34,902 bases of DNA from Streptomyces fructofermentans (lineage in GTDB: Bacteria; Actinomycetota; Actinomycetes; Streptomycetales; Streptomycetaceae). Made by a program: the position numbers and the translations under genes. The stretch covers positions 44,055 through 78,956 of the forward strand of contig NZ_BMWD01000013.1 of NCBI RefSeq assembly GCF_014651055.1. The letters are read 5' to 3'. The stretch's first letter is position 1; each line of letters starts with the position of its first letter. The notes beneath the pieces are model-generated. The model made no database searches and was not told the DNA's origin. It saw only the letters and a program-made list of their open reading frames with translations. Below, one piece after another: positions 7,483 through 16,816 of the stretch.

Positions 7483-9357
7483 ATGAGCCGCTCCACCCAC
7501 CGTCTGACCGTCGCCCAGGCGCTGGTGCGCTTCCTGGCCGCGCAGCACACCGAACGCGACGGCGTACGGCACCGGTTGATCGCCGGCACCTGGGGGATCT
7601 TCGGCCACGGCAACGTGGCCGGCATCGGCCAGGCGCTCCTGGAGGCGGGCGAGGAAAGCATGCCCTTCCACCAGGGCCGCAACGAACAGGCCATGGTGCA
7701 CGCGGCGGTGGCCCACGCCCGCCACCTCAACAGGCTCTCCGCCCAGGCGGTCACCACGTCCATCGGGCCGGGCGCCACCAACCTGGTCACCGGCGCCGCC
7801 CTCGCCACGATCAACCGGCTGCCCGTGCTGCTGCTGCCCGGCGACTACTTCGCCACCCGTGTGGCGGACCCGCTCCTCCAGCAGCTGGAGCATCCCGTGG
7901 AGGCGGACGTGTCGGTCAACGACACCCTGCGCCCGGTCTCCCGCTTCTTCGACCGGATCACCCGCCCCGAGGCGCTGATCCCCGCCGCCCTGCAGGCGAT
8001 GCGGGTGCTCGCCGACCCGGTGGAGACCGGCGCCGTCACCCTCGCCCTGCCGCAGGACGTGCAGGCGGAGGCGTACGACTGGCCCGCGGAGTTCTTCGCC
8101 GAGCGGATCTGGCGGGTGCGCCGCCCGGCCCCCGAACCGGCCGAACTAGCGGCGGCCGCCGACGCCGTACGGGCCGCACGGCGCCCCCTGCTCGTCGCGG
8201 GCGGCGGCGTCCACCACAGCGAGGCCGAGCGGGCGCTCAGGGAGTTCGCGGAGGCCACCGGCGTCCCCGTCGCGTCCACCCAGGCGGGCAAGGGGTCCCT
8301 GCGCCACGACCACCCGGCCGACCTCGGCGGAATCGGCCACACCGGAACCTCCGTCGCCGACGACCTGGCCCGCACCGCCGACCTCGTCATCGGCGTCGGC
8401 ACCCGCTACTCGGACTTCACCACCGCTTCGGGGACCCTGTTCCAGCACCCGGACGTCCGCTTCGTGAACCTCAACGTGACCGCCTTCGACGCCCACAAGC
8501 TGAGCGCGCGCACCCTGGTCGCCGACGCCCGCGCCGGCCTCGAAGCCCTCACAGGGGCCCTCTCGGGCCACCGCGTCGACGCGGAGTACGAGGCCGAGTA
8601 CGGCGCGGGCAAGGAGCGCTGGGAGCGGGTCGTCGACGCCGCCTACCGGGCGGACGACGAGCACGCGGTGCCCACCCAGACGCAGGTGCTCGGCGCCCTG
8701 GACGCCGTCGTCGGCGACGAGGACGTGGTGATCAACGCGGCCGGCTCGCTCCCCGGAGACCTGCACAAGCTCTGGCGGGCCCGCTCGCCGCGCCAGTACC
8801 ACCTGGAGTACGGCTACTCCTGCATGGGCTACGAGATCCCGGCCGCCGTGGGCGTCCAGCAGGCAGCGCCCGGCACCCCCGTCTGGGCGCTGGTCGGCGA
8901 CGGCACGTACCTGATGATGCCCACCGAGATCGTCACCGCCGTCCAGGAGCGGCTGCCGGTCAAGCTCGTGCTGATCCAGAACCACGGGTACGCCTCCATC
9001 GGCGGGCTCTCGGAGCAGACCGGCGGCGAGCGCTTCGGCACCGCCTACCGCTACCGCGCGGCCGACGGCACGTTCACCGGCGACCCGCTGCCCGTGGACC
9101 TCGCCGCCAACGCCGCCAGCCTCGGCATGGACGTCCTGCGCGCCAAGACCGTCGGCGAACTGCGCGAGGCGCTGGCCGCCGCCCGGGCGTCGGACCGGCC
9201 GACATGCGTCCACGTGGAGACGGACCCGGCCACCGGCGCCCCCGGCGCCCAGGCGTGGTGGGACGTCCCGGTGGCCGAGGTCGCCTCCCGCGAGGCCGCC
9301 ACCAGGGCGCGGGAGGCGTACGAGCGAAGGGTCGTCGACCGCCGGCGCCACCTCTGA
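7483..9357 (+). CDS. iolD: 3D-(3,5/4)-trihydroxycyclohexane-1,2-dione hydrolase (IolD)
   Basis: A 624-residue thiamine-diphosphate enzyme that opens the inositol-derived ring to 5-deoxy-D-glucuronate. NEQAMVHAA has Glu68, the residue that activates the cofactor. GDG at 472-474 to Asn500 forms the ThDP/Mg motif. The central domain has the usual Rossmann-like IGVGTRYSDF segment. Length and the THRLTVAQALVRFL opening match IolD rather than acetolactate synthases. GAGG precedes the ATG. It is the last structural gene of the operon and is followed by two hairpins before iolR. Confidence 0.95.
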   Translation: MSRSTHRLTVAQALVRFLAAQHTERDGVRHRLIAGTWGIFGHGNVAGIGQALLEAGEESMPFHQGRNEQAMVHAAVAHARHLNRLSAQAVTTSIGPGATNLVTGAALATINRLPVLLLPGDYFATRVADPLLQQLEHPVEADVSVNDTLRPVSRFFDRITRPEALIPAALQAMRVLADPVETGAVTLALPQDVQAEAYDWPAEFFAERIWRVRRPAPEPAELAAAADAVRAARRPLLVAGGGVHHSEAERALREFAEATGVPVASTQAGKGSLRHDHPADLGGIGHTGTSVADDLARTADLVIGVGTRYSDFTTASGTLFQHPDVRFVNLNVTAFDAHKLSARTLVADARAGLEALTGALSGHRVDAEYEAEYGAGKERWERVVDAAYRADDEHAVPTQTQVLGALDAVVGDEDVVINAAGSLPGDLHKLWRARSPRQYHLEYGYSCMGYEIPAAVGVQQAAPGTPVWALVGDGTYLMMPTEIVTAVQERLPVKLVLIQNHGYASIGGLSEQTGGERFGTAYRYRAADGTFTGDPLPVDLAANAASLGMDVLRAKTVGELREALAAARASDRPTCVHVETDPATGAPGAQAWWDVPVAEVASREAATRAREAYERRVVDRRRHL

Positions 9358-9372
9358 CCGTCCGCCCGCTCC

Positions 9373-9393
9373 CTGCCGCCCTCCCGGCGGCGG
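9373..9393 (+). terminator. hairpin after iolD
   Basis: CTGCCGCC pairs with GGCGGCGG (8 bp, one T-G) around a 5-base loop, starting 16 bases after the iolD stop. It probably ends or weakens the iolC-iolD transcript. Confidence 0.5.
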
Positions 9394-9875
9394 TCCGCCA
9401 CCCAGGAACGGACCCGCGCCCATGAGGACGACCACCCGCCAGGCCGGCGGCAGACCCGTCGGGAACACCACCGGCCACTCCCGTCACACCGCAGTCGCGG
9501 CCCGCGGCGGAGGGCTCCGCCGCTCCCCGAACGGGGTCCGGCAGGGCCCGGCCCACGTGCCTGCGCCCGGCCCGGCGGCGGCACCTCACTCGTTCGGCGG
9601 CGTGCGGGGCCGTGTCTTCGGGGTCGCGGGCCCCGTGGTCCTCGCCGCCCCGGCCGAGGGCCGCGCACGCACCGGCGGCGGCGCGACCGTCCCGCGTCCC
9701 CGTGCCGGGTCCGGCGCCGCGCGGGCACCCCGTCACGCCGACGGCGGGAGCGCCGCCGGCGATCCGTGACACGGGACGCGCGCCCCCGCACACCCCGGCG
9801 GCCCGCGCAGCCCCAGCCCCGTACAGCAGCCCCAGCCCCAGCCGTACAGAGGACACGCGAAGGGAAGGTGCTCCC
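9394..9875 (+). other. non-coding spacer between iolD and iolR
   Basis: About 480 bases without a convincing gene. It holds the hairpin at 9504-9523 and, just before the regulator start, an imperfect direct repeat (9808-9826 and 9827-9849) built on CAGCCCCAGCC followed by GTACAG. An open frame from 9422 has a Gly/Arg/Pro composition typical of chance frames in such DNA. No TTGACA-like promoter is evident. Confidence 0.5.
9504..9523 (+). terminator. second hairpin between iolD and iolR
   Basis: GCGGCGGA and TCCGCCGC form a perfect 8-bp stem around a 4-base loop. With the hairpin at 9373 it suggests that iolR is transcribed separately from the iol operon. Confidence 0.45.
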
Positions 9876-10658
9876 GTGGCAGAGACGGGATCCGCACGAC
9901 CGGCCACCGCCGGCGCGTTCGACCGCCTGGAGGTCGCCCTGGACCGGGCGAGCCCGATCCCGCTCTACTACCAGCTCGCCCAGCACCTGGAGTCCGCGAT
10001 CGAGCGCGGGGCGCTCGCCCCCGGAGACCTGCTCGGCAACGAGGTGGACATCGCCGCCCGGCTCGGCCTCTCCCGGCCGACCGTGCGCCAGGCCATCCAG
10101 TCCCTCGTGGACAAGGGGCTGATGGTGCGCCGCCGCGGCATCGGCACGCAGGTGGTGCACAGCCAGGTCCGGCGCTCGCTGGAACTGAGCAGCCTCTACG
10201 ACGACCTGGCGGCGGCCGGCCAGAGCCCCGCCACCCGGGTGCTGCGCAACGAGATCCAGTCCGCGTCGGCGGAGGTCGCCGCCGCCCTCGGCATCCCGGA
10301 GGGCCGTGACGTCATCGTCCTGGAGCGGCTGCGCACCACCCACGGCGAGCCCGTCGCCCACCTGTGCAACCACCTTCCCGCCTCACTCATCCAGGCGGAC
10401 ACCGGCAGGCTGCGGGAGACCGGCCTCTACCGCGTGCTGCGGGCGGCGGGCATCACCCTGCACAGCGCCCAGCAGACCGTCGGCGCCCGGTCCGCCACCG
10501 ACAGGGAGGCGGAACTCCTCGACGAACCGGCGGGCGCCGCGCTCCTCACCATGCGGCGCACGGCCTACGACGACCACGGGCGAGCCGTCGAGTACGGGAC
10601 CCACGTGTACCGCGCCTCCCGCTACACCTTCGACTTCCAGCTCCTCGTGCGCCCCTGA
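9876..10658 (+). CDS. GntR-family regulator with UTRA domain, probable IolR
   Basis: A 260-residue HutC/FarR-subfamily regulator. The winged-helix domain spans about residues 25-95: PIPLYYQLAQHLESAIERG, then SRPTVRQAIQSLVDKGL as the recognition helix and a wing with RRGIGT. The UTRA effector domain follows (about 115-250). I chose GTG at 9876, with GAAGG upstream, because it gives a normal N-terminus; the frame is open 88 codons further but that part is Pro/Ala-rich noise. As the only regulator beside the iol genes it probably senses an inositol intermediate and represses the divergent promoter at 4516-4581. Family is firm; the iol role is inferred. Confidence 0.85.
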   Translation: MAETGSARPATAGAFDRLEVALDRASPIPLYYQLAQHLESAIERGALAPGDLLGNEVDIAARLGLSRPTVRQAIQSLVDKGLMVRRRGIGTQVVHSQVRRSLELSSLYDDLAAAGQSPATRVLRNEIQSASAEVAAALGIPEGRDVIVLERLRTTHGEPVAHLCNHLPASLIQADTGRLRETGLYRVLRAAGITLHSAQQTVGARSATDREAELLDEPAGAALLTMRRTAYDDHGRAVEYGTHVYRASRYTFDFQLLVRP

Positions 10659-10774
10659 TCGGATGCGGCTGCCCAGGTCGGGACGCGGCCACGGCGGTAC
10701 GTTGGGCCCGTATCGCACGAATGCACCGAACGTGGCGGACGGGAACGACCACTCCCGGGACGGAGAGGGTCCGC

Positions 10775-13246
10775 GTGGCGACGAGCGAGGAAAGCGGTGT
10801 GGCGCGGCAGAGGTTCGACATGGCGGACGCCGCGGTGGCCCTGCTGGACGACCGTACGGCGGTGACCGGCTGGTCCGCCGACGCGGAACGCCTCTTCGGC
10901 TACCGCCGCGCCGAGGTCGTGGGCAGGGCGGTCGCCGAACTGCTGATGCCCGAGGACGCCGCGCGGCTGCCCGGGCCGATCCGGGAGTGCGGTTCCGCGG
11001 GCGGCTGGACCGGACTCGTCGCCGTGCGCCACCGCGACGGGCACCCGGTCGTCACGGCGGTACGGGTCGTGCCGGCCCTGGAGGAGGCGGACGGCCCCTC
11101 CCGCTGGGTCGTCCTGGCCGCCGACACGACCGGGGCGGCGGGCTGGGACATGAGCCGCAGCGTGCTGGAACGGCTGGCCGCGCAGTCGCCGATCGGCCTC
11201 GCGATCGTGGACGTGGACCTGCGTTTCGTGTGGTCGAACGCGGCCCTGGAGGAGTTCGGCGGCGGCTCCGGGCACGAGCGGATCGGCAAGCGGCTCGCGG
11301 ACATCCAGCCCGGCCTGGACGCCGAGGCGCTGGAGGCGGTCATGCGCCGGGTGCTGGAGAGCGGAGTACCCGTCGTCGGCTACGAGCACATCGGGTCGGT
11401 CCGCTCCGCGCCCCACCGGGACACCGCCCACGCGATGTCGTTCACCCGCCTGGAGGACGACCACGGGGTCCCGATCGGCGTGTACTACACGGTAGTCGAC
11501 GTCAGTGAGCGCTTCCGGGCCCGTGAACGCCTCACCCTGCTCGACGAGGCGGGCAAGCGGATCGGCAGGACCCTGGACGTGGCGCGCACCGCCCAGGAGC
11601 TGGCCGACGTGGCGGTGCCGGGGCTCGCCGACCTCGTCGTCGTCGACCTGCTGGAGACCGTTCTGCAGGGCGGCGAACTCGCGGCGGGGCCGATGAGCTC
11701 CCCGGACGCCGTACCGCTGCGCAGGGCCGGGCTCCGCTCCCGCGACGACGAGGCGCAGGAGCGCGCCGCCGGCCTCGGGCAGGTGATCCGGTACCCGGCG
11801 GACGCCCCCGCGATCGACGTGCTGACCGGGGGCAGACCCCGGATCGGGGGAGGGCTCGACCCCTCGGCCGGCCAGTGGGCCGCCGCACCCGAGGGCGGGG
11901 GCGGGACACACGCCTTCCCGGACACCGGGCTGCACACCGGGATGGTCCTGCCGGTCCGCGCGCGCGGCACGACCCTCGGGATCACCTCGTTCTTCCGGGG
12001 GCCGGGCCGGGACCCCTTCGACGAGGACGACCTGGGGCTGGCCGAGGAGTTCGTCTCCCGGGCGGCCCTGTGCCTCGACAACGCCCGCCGCTACACCCGG
12101 GAACGCGACGCGGCGCTCGTCCTCCAGCGCCACCTGCTGCCGCACCGGCTCCCCGAGCAGGACGCCATGGAGGTGGCCGCCTGCTACCGGCCCGCCGACG
12201 AGCTGACCGGGCTCGGCGGCGACTGGTTCGACGTCATCCCGCTCTCCGGCGCCCGGGTCGCCCTCGTGGTCGGCGACGTCGTTGGGCACGGCATCGAGGC
12301 CGCCGCGGCCATGGGCAGGCTGCGGGCCGCGGTGCAGACCCTGGCCGACCTGGACCTGCCGCCCCAGGAGGTCCTGGCGCATCTCGACGACCTGGTCGAC
12401 CGGGCCGGGCACGAGGACGACCCCACCAGGGCTCCGCGCGCCGACGGGGTACGGGCGAAGGGCGCGAGCTGCCTGTACGCGGTGTACGACCCGGTGGGCG
12501 GCTGCTGCTCCATGGCCGCCGCCGGGCACGGCCTGCCCGCGGTCGTGGCCCCGGACGGGACCGTCGACTTCCCCGAACTGCCGCCGGGCCCCGCTCTCGG
12601 CGTGGGCGGCCCGCCCTTCGAGTCGGTCGAACTGGTCCTGGAGGAGGGCAGCGTCCTCGCCCTGTGCACGGACGGACTGCTCGCGGCCGAGGGCCCCGCC
12701 CCGCAGCGCGACGCCGCCGCCGACCGGGAGCGGCTGCGGCGGGTCCTGGAACGCCGCGGGCCCGGCCTGGACGACCGCTGCCGGGCCGTCGTCGACGACA
12801 TGGTCCCGGAGCGCCCGCCGGACGACGTGGTGCTGCTGATGGCGCGCGCCCGGCGGCTCGCCGCGGACCGCACGGTCTCCTGGGAGCTGCCGAGCGACCC
12901 CGCGGCCGTCGCCGAGGTCCGCAAGCGCACCTCGCGGCAGCTCGGTGAATGGGGGCTCGACGAGCTGACGTTCACCACCGAACTGGTCGTCAGCGAACTG
13001 GTCACCAACGCGATCCGGCACGCCGAGGGACCGATCCGGCTGCGGCTGATCGTGTCGCGCGCCCTGGTCTGCGAGGTCTGGGACGCGAGCCCCACCGCCC
13101 CGCACCTGCGGCATCCCAGGACGACCGACGAGGGCGGCCGGGGTCTGTTCCTCATCTCGCAGTTCACCCAGCGCTGGGGCACGCGCTACACCCGTGACGG
13201 CAAGATCATCTGGACGGAGCAGTCCCTGACGGGCCCGGAGTTCTGA
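10775..13246 (+). CDS. PAS-PAS-GAF-SpoIIE phosphatase-HATPase signalling protein
   Basis: An 823-residue cytoplasmic protein of the Streptomyces anti-sigma switch type. Order: PAS about 13-115, second PAS about 128-245, GAF about 255-440, PP2C/SpoIIE phosphatase about 455-690 with GGDWFD (481-486), GDVVGHG (500-506) and PPDDVV (681-686) as metal-site motifs, and an RsbW-like HATPase about 705-815 with ELVTNAIRHA (741-750) and DEGGRGLFL (785-793). Such proteins can dephosphorylate an anti-sigma antagonist and also phosphorylate it or bind a sigma factor; the partners are not here. The GTG start at 10775 has GGAGAGG 7 bases upstream. A TACGTT box at 10698-10703 suggests its own promoter with a leader of about 65 bases. 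No transmembrane segment is seen. Confidence 0.92.
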   Translation: MATSEESGVARQRFDMADAAVALLDDRTAVTGWSADAERLFGYRRAEVVGRAVAELLMPEDAARLPGPIRECGSAGGWTGLVAVRHRDGHPVVTAVRVVPALEEADGPSRWVVLAADTTGAAGWDMSRSVLERLAAQSPIGLAIVDVDLRFVWSNAALEEFGGGSGHERIGKRLADIQPGLDAEALEAVMRRVLESGVPVVGYEHIGSVRSAPHRDTAHAMSFTRLEDDHGVPIGVYYTVVDVSERFRARERLTLLDEAGKRIGRTLDVARTAQELADVAVPGLADLVVVDLLETVLQGGELAAGPMSSPDAVPLRRAGLRSRDDEAQERAAGLGQVIRYPADAPAIDVLTGGRPRIGGGLDPSAGQWAAAPEGGGGTHAFPDTGLHTGMVLPVRARGTTLGITSFFRGPGRDPFDEDDLGLAEEFVSRAALCLDNARRYTRERDAALVLQRHLLPHRLPEQDAMEVAACYRPADELTGLGGDWFDVIPLSGARVALVVGDVVGHGIEAAAAMGRLRAAVQTLADLDLPPQEVLAHLDDLVDRAGHEDDPTRAPRADGVRAKGASCLYAVYDPVGGCCSMAAAGHGLPAVVAPDGTVDFPELPPGPALGVGGPPFESVELVLEEGSVLALCTDGLLAAEGPAPQRDAAADRERLRRVLERRGPGLDDRCRAVVDDMVPERPPDDVVLLMARARRLAADRTVSWELPSDPAAVAEVRKRTSRQLGEWGLDELTFTTELVVSELVTNAIRHAEGPIRLRLIVSRALVCEVWDASPTAPHLRHPRTTDEGGRGLFLISQFTQRWGTRYTRDGKIIWTEQSLTGPEF

Positions 13247-13551
13247 GCGGTCCGGCGAGCCGAGGGCTCGTCGGCGAAGGGCCCGGAGCGCCCAGGGGCC
13301 CGTGGGGCGAGGGCTCCAGGGGGCGGGGGCTCGCGGGGCGATGGGCCCCGGGCGTCGAGGGACGAGGGGTGGAGGGGGCGGGGCCGGCGGCCCGTACTCC
13401 ATGGGGGCCGACATCCGTCCCGCCCGTGGTGTCCGGCGGTGCGGCGGGTCACCGCTGCCGCACAGTGCGTCCGGAGGCCGAACCCGCGTCCCGCCCCCGC
13501 GACCCGGCGGACCGCCTCCTCGTACCCGCGCCGAGCGAGGAGTGACGCCCC
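13247..13551 (+). other. G-rich spacer upstream of the GH3 gene
   Basis: A 305-base non-coding stretch. It starts with the hairpin at 13252-13274. From 13304 to 13383 there are about a dozen runs of three or more G separated by short spacers, a potential quadruplex-forming tract on the plus strand. No clear promoter hexamers are seen; the GH3 ribosome site AGGAG lies about 10 bases before its start. Confidence 0.5.
13252..13274 (+). terminator. hairpin after the SpoIIE-type gene
   Basis: CCGGCGAGCC pairs with GGCTCGTCGG (10 bp, one G-U) around GAG, starting 6 bases after the stop codon. A likely intrinsic terminator without a U-tract. Confidence 0.6.
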
Positions 13552-16020
13552 GTGCCCGACACCGTGTCCCGGAGGTCCGCCCTGCGCCTGCTCGGCGTCG
13601 CGACCGCCGTCGCCCTGGCCGCGACGGCGGGGCCCCCGACCCCCGTCCACGCCGCGGACCGGCGGCGCGAGCCGCCCGCCGGCCCCCGGGTCGAGGGGCT
13701 CGTCGCGCGTCTCACCCTCGACGAGAAGATCTCCCTGCTGCACGGCGCCACCGATCCGGAGGACCTCGGCCAGGCCGGCTACGTGCCGGGCGTGGCACGC
13801 CTCGGCATTCCGCCACTGCGCCTCGCCGACGGTCCCGCGGGCGTCCGTGCCGCGCGGCACGCCACGGCCCTGCCCGCCCCCGTGCTGCTCGCATCGGCCT
13901 TCGACCCGGCGCTCGCCCGCCGGTACGGCGGCGTCATCGGACGCGAGGGCCGCGCCCTCGGCCAGGACGTCCTGCTCTCGCCCATGGTCAACCTCATCCG
14001 GACCCCCTACGCCGGCCGCAACTTCGAGACCTTCAGCGAGGACCCGCTGCTCTCTGCCGACCTCGTCGCCGAGGAGATCAGGGGCATCCAGGGCGAGGGC
14101 CTCATCGCGACGGTCAAGCACTTCGCGATGAACAACCAGGAGCAGGACCGGGAGTCCGTCGACGTACGGGTCGACGAGCAGACACTCCACGAGGTCGAGC
14201 TGCGTGCCTTCGAGGCCGCCGTGCGTGCCGGAACCCACGCGGTGATGGGCTCCTACAACAAGGTCAACGGCATCCACGCCTGCGAGAACGCCGTACTCCT
14301 GACGGACGTGCTGCGGGACCGCTGGGGCTTCCGGGGCTGGGTGATGACCGACTGGCACGCCGCCCACAGCACGGTGGCCGCGCTCACCGCCGGACTCGAC
14401 ATGGAGATGCCCGACGGCAGGTACTTCGGGGCCGCCCTGAAGTCCGCCGTCGAGAACGGCGGGGTGCCGCGGGCGTACGTGGACCGATCGGTCCGCAGGC
14501 TCCTCACCGCCATGGACGGCGTCGGGCTGCTCGACGGCAGCGCCCCGCCGCGCCCGGCCCGCGACGCGGCGGCGGGCGCGGCGGTCGCCCTGGAGGTCGC
14601 CAAGGCCGGTGCCACCCTGCTGCGCAACGAGCACGGCACCCTGCCCCTCACCGGCCGGGCCGCCCGGAGCATCGCGGTGGTCGGACCCACGGGTGCCCTG
14701 CCCTTCGTCAGCGGCGGCGGCAGCGCCCACGTGGTCCCCGACCACGCGGACAGCCCGCTCACCGCGATCACGGCCCGTGCGGGAGCGGGGGCCCGGGTCG
14801 CGTACGCGCTCGGCGAGGACCTCTTCGGCAAGCCCCTGCCGGCGTCCGCCCTGTCCGGCGACGCCGACCCGGAGGGCCGGTGGGTGGCGGCCGGCACGAC
14901 CTGGACGTACGACGGGGTCCTGGACGTCGAGGAGGACGACGAGTGGACCTTCGTCGTGCACTACTCCGGCGCGCGGCCCGCGGTCGTCCTCGACGGCGTG
15001 GAGCTGTTCCCCGTCGCGACCGGGCTCGCCGAGCACTTCACCGGCGGGCTGGTGTCGGTGGCGCCCGACGGACTCGCGGTGCGCCGCAGGACACTCGCCC
15101 TCGCCGCGGGCGCGCACCGGGTGCGGATCACCGCGGCGGGCGGCGCCGAGGGCCAGACGTTCCGCCTGCGGCACGGCACAGGGGCGACACGGGCCCGGGA
15201 CGTCGCCGAGGCGGTGGGGGCGGCGCGCGAGGCGCACGCCGTCGTGCTGTTCGCGTACGAGGACGCGACCGAGAACCAGGACCGCGCGAGCCTCGCGCTC
15301 CCGGGCCACCAGGTGGCGCTGATCGAGGCGGTGACCGCGGCGAACCCCCGTACGACGGTCGTCCTGAACACCTCGTCCTCTACGTCGATGCCGTGGCTGG
15401 ACCGCACCGCCGCCGTGCTCCAGATGTACTACCCGGGCCAGGAGGGCGCGGCCGCCACCGCCGCCGTCCTGTTCGGCGACTGCGACCCCGGCGGGCGGCT
15501 CACCCAGTCCTTCCCGGCCGACGACGACCACCACCCCGTGGCGGGCGACCCGCGCCGCTATCCGGGGGTCGGCGGCGTCCAGGAGTACTCGGAGGGCGTC
15601 CACGTCGGCCACCGCTGGTACGACGCCGAGGGGGTGCGGCCGCTGTTCCCGTTCGGCCACGGGCTCTCGTACACCTCCTTCGTCTACGAGGAGCCGGTGG
15701 CGGAGCGGACGGACGACGGCCTGGAGGTGGCCTTCACCGTGCGGAACACGGGCCCTCGGGACGGCGTGGACGTCCCGCAGGTCTACGTCGGCCCCTCGCC
15801 CGACCTCCGGGTCCCGCAGGCCGTACGCGTGCTGGGCGGCTATCTGCGGATCGCGCTGCGGGCGGGCGAGTCGCGCCGGGTCGCCGTGCGGGTCGACCGG
15901 CGCACGCTCTCCTCGTGGGACGCCCGGCGGCACGGCTGGGTGCTGGGCACCGGGCCGCGGACCGTGTGGGTGGCGGCCTCGTCGCGCGAGCCGAGGCTCG
16001 TCACCACGGCCCGCGTGTGA
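13552..16020 (+). CDS. exported GH3 beta-glycosidase with PA14 insert
   Basis: An 822-residue glycoside hydrolase family 3 enzyme. The N-terminus carries a twin-arginine signal (SRRSALRLLG, Arg7-Arg8, then a hydrophobic core and VHA-A near residue 34), so it should be secreted folded. The TIM-barrel domain shows NLIRTPYAGRNFETFSEDP and KHFAMNN; Asp267 in VMTDWH is the expected nucleophile. The (alpha/beta)6 domain is interrupted by a PA14-type beta domain (about 430-550, with TTWTYDGVLDVEEDDEWTF). Glu574 in ATENQDR fits the acid/base, and a fibronectin-III-like domain ends the protein. Overall layout is that of PA14-containing beta-glucosidases. It probably trims plant-derived oligosaccharides or glycosides outside the cell; sugar specificity cannot be read. 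No LacI regulator or sugar transporter lies next to it. Confidence 0.92.
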   Translation: MPDTVSRRSALRLLGVATAVALAATAGPPTPVHAADRRREPPAGPRVEGLVARLTLDEKISLLHGATDPEDLGQAGYVPGVARLGIPPLRLADGPAGVRAARHATALPAPVLLASAFDPALARRYGGVIGREGRALGQDVLLSPMVNLIRTPYAGRNFETFSEDPLLSADLVAEEIRGIQGEGLIATVKHFAMNNQEQDRESVDVRVDEQTLHEVELRAFEAAVRAGTHAVMGSYNKVNGIHACENAVLLTDVLRDRWGFRGWVMTDWHAAHSTVAALTAGLDMEMPDGRYFGAALKSAVENGGVPRAYVDRSVRRLLTAMDGVGLLDGSAPPRPARDAAAGAAVALEVAKAGATLLRNEHGTLPLTGRAARSIAVVGPTGALPFVSGGGSAHVVPDHADSPLTAITARAGAGARVAYALGEDLFGKPLPASALSGDADPEGRWVAAGTTWTYDGVLDVEEDDEWTFVVHYSGARPAVVLDGVELFPVATGLAEHFTGGLVSVAPDGLAVRRRTLALAAGAHRVRITAAGGAEGQTFRLRHGTGATRARDVAEAVGAAREAHAVVLFAYEDATENQDRASLALPGHQVALIEAVTAANPRTTVVLNTSSSTSMPWLDRTAAVLQMYYPGQEGAAATAAVLFGDCDPGGRLTQSFPADDDHHPVAGDPRRYPGVGGVQEYSEGVHVGHRWYDAEGVRPLFPFGHGLSYTSFVYEEPVAERTDDGLEVAFTVRNTGPRDGVDVPQVYVGPSPDLRVPQAVRVLGGYLRIALRAGESRRVAVRVDRRTLSSWDARRHGWVLGTGPRTVWVAASSREPRLVTTARV

Positions 16021-16141
16021 GGCGGACGGGTCCCGAACGGGCTTCCGTGGCCCCGGTGGCGACCGGGTAGGCTTCCCGGCACGCGCCCGGCCGGGCGCGT
16101 GGCGGCCTGTCCGGCCGGCCCGCGAACCGGGAGGAACGGCG

Positions 16142-16816
16142 TTGCACGTCCAGGAGTGGCTCGAGACCGTCCCCGCGGTCGCCATCTACGCGCTGGTGGG
16201 CGTGGTCATCGGACTGGAGAGCCTGGGCATCCCGCTGCCGGGCGAGATCATCCTCGTCTCCTCGGCGCTGCTGGCCTCCCAGCACGGCGACATCAACCCC
16301 GTCATCCTCGGCGCCTGCGCCACGGCGGGCGCGATCATCGGCGACTCCATCGGGTACGCCATCGGCCGCAAGGGCGGCCGGCCGCTGCTGGCCTGGCTCG
16401 GCGGGAAGTTCCCCAAGCACTTCAGCGAGGGCCACATCGCCACCGCCGAGCGGTCCTTCGAGAAGTGGGGCATGTGGGCCGTCTTCTTCGGCCGCTTCGT
16501 CGCCCTGCTGCGCATCTTCGCGGGCCCGCTCGCGGGTGTGCTGCGGATGCCGTACTGGAAGTTCCTGATCGCCAACGTCTTCGGCGGCATCCTGTGGGCC
16601 GGCGGCACCACCGCGGTCATCTACTACGTCGGCGTGGTCGCCGAGTCCTGGCTCAAGCGCTTCTCGTGGCTCGGGCTGGTCGCCGCCCTGCTCATCGGTC
16701 TCGTCTCGATGCTGATGCTCAAGCGCAAGGCGAAGAAGGTCACGGCCGAGAAGCACGCCGAGGCGGAAGCCGCGGCGACGCTCGGCGAGCGGGAGCCGGT
16801 CCCGGCGGCGGAGTAG
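16142..16816 (+). CDS. DedA-family membrane protein
   Basis: A 224-residue integral membrane protein of the DedA (SNARE-associated/VTT) family, whose members include lipid flippases such as the undecaprenyl-phosphate recycling type. ESLGIPLPGE at the first hydrophobic segment, the GDSIGYAIGRKGG loop and FFGRFVALLRIFAGPLAG, with the conserved Arg residues, are diagnostic. The C-terminus is a charged Lys/Glu tail in the cytoplasm. The start is TTG with GGGAGG 7 bases upstream. A TAGGCT box at 16068-16073 may be its -10 element. It stands alone, convergent with the gene on its right. Confidence 0.9.
   Translation: MHVQEWLETVPAVAIYALVGVVIGLESLGIPLPGEIILVSSALLASQHGDINPVILGACATAGAIIGDSIGYAIGRKGGRPLLAWLGGKFPKHFSEGHIATAERSFEKWGMWAVFFGRFVALLRIFAGPLAGVLRMPYWKFLIANVFGGILWAGGTTAVIYYVGVVAESWLKRFSWLGLVAALLIGLVSMLMLKRKAKKVTAEKHAEAEAAATLGEREPVPAAE

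Noticed and set aside
9422..9769. A 115-codon open frame between iolD and iolR
   Set aside because: Its composition (Gly, Arg, Pro, Ala) and lack of a ribosome site or recognisable motif fit a chance frame in GC-rich DNA; two hairpins overlap the region.
9612..9875. 88-codon N-terminal extension of the GntR regulator
   Set aside because: The extension is Pro/Ala/Ser-rich without family match, while GTG at 9876 gives a normal regulator with a ribosome site.
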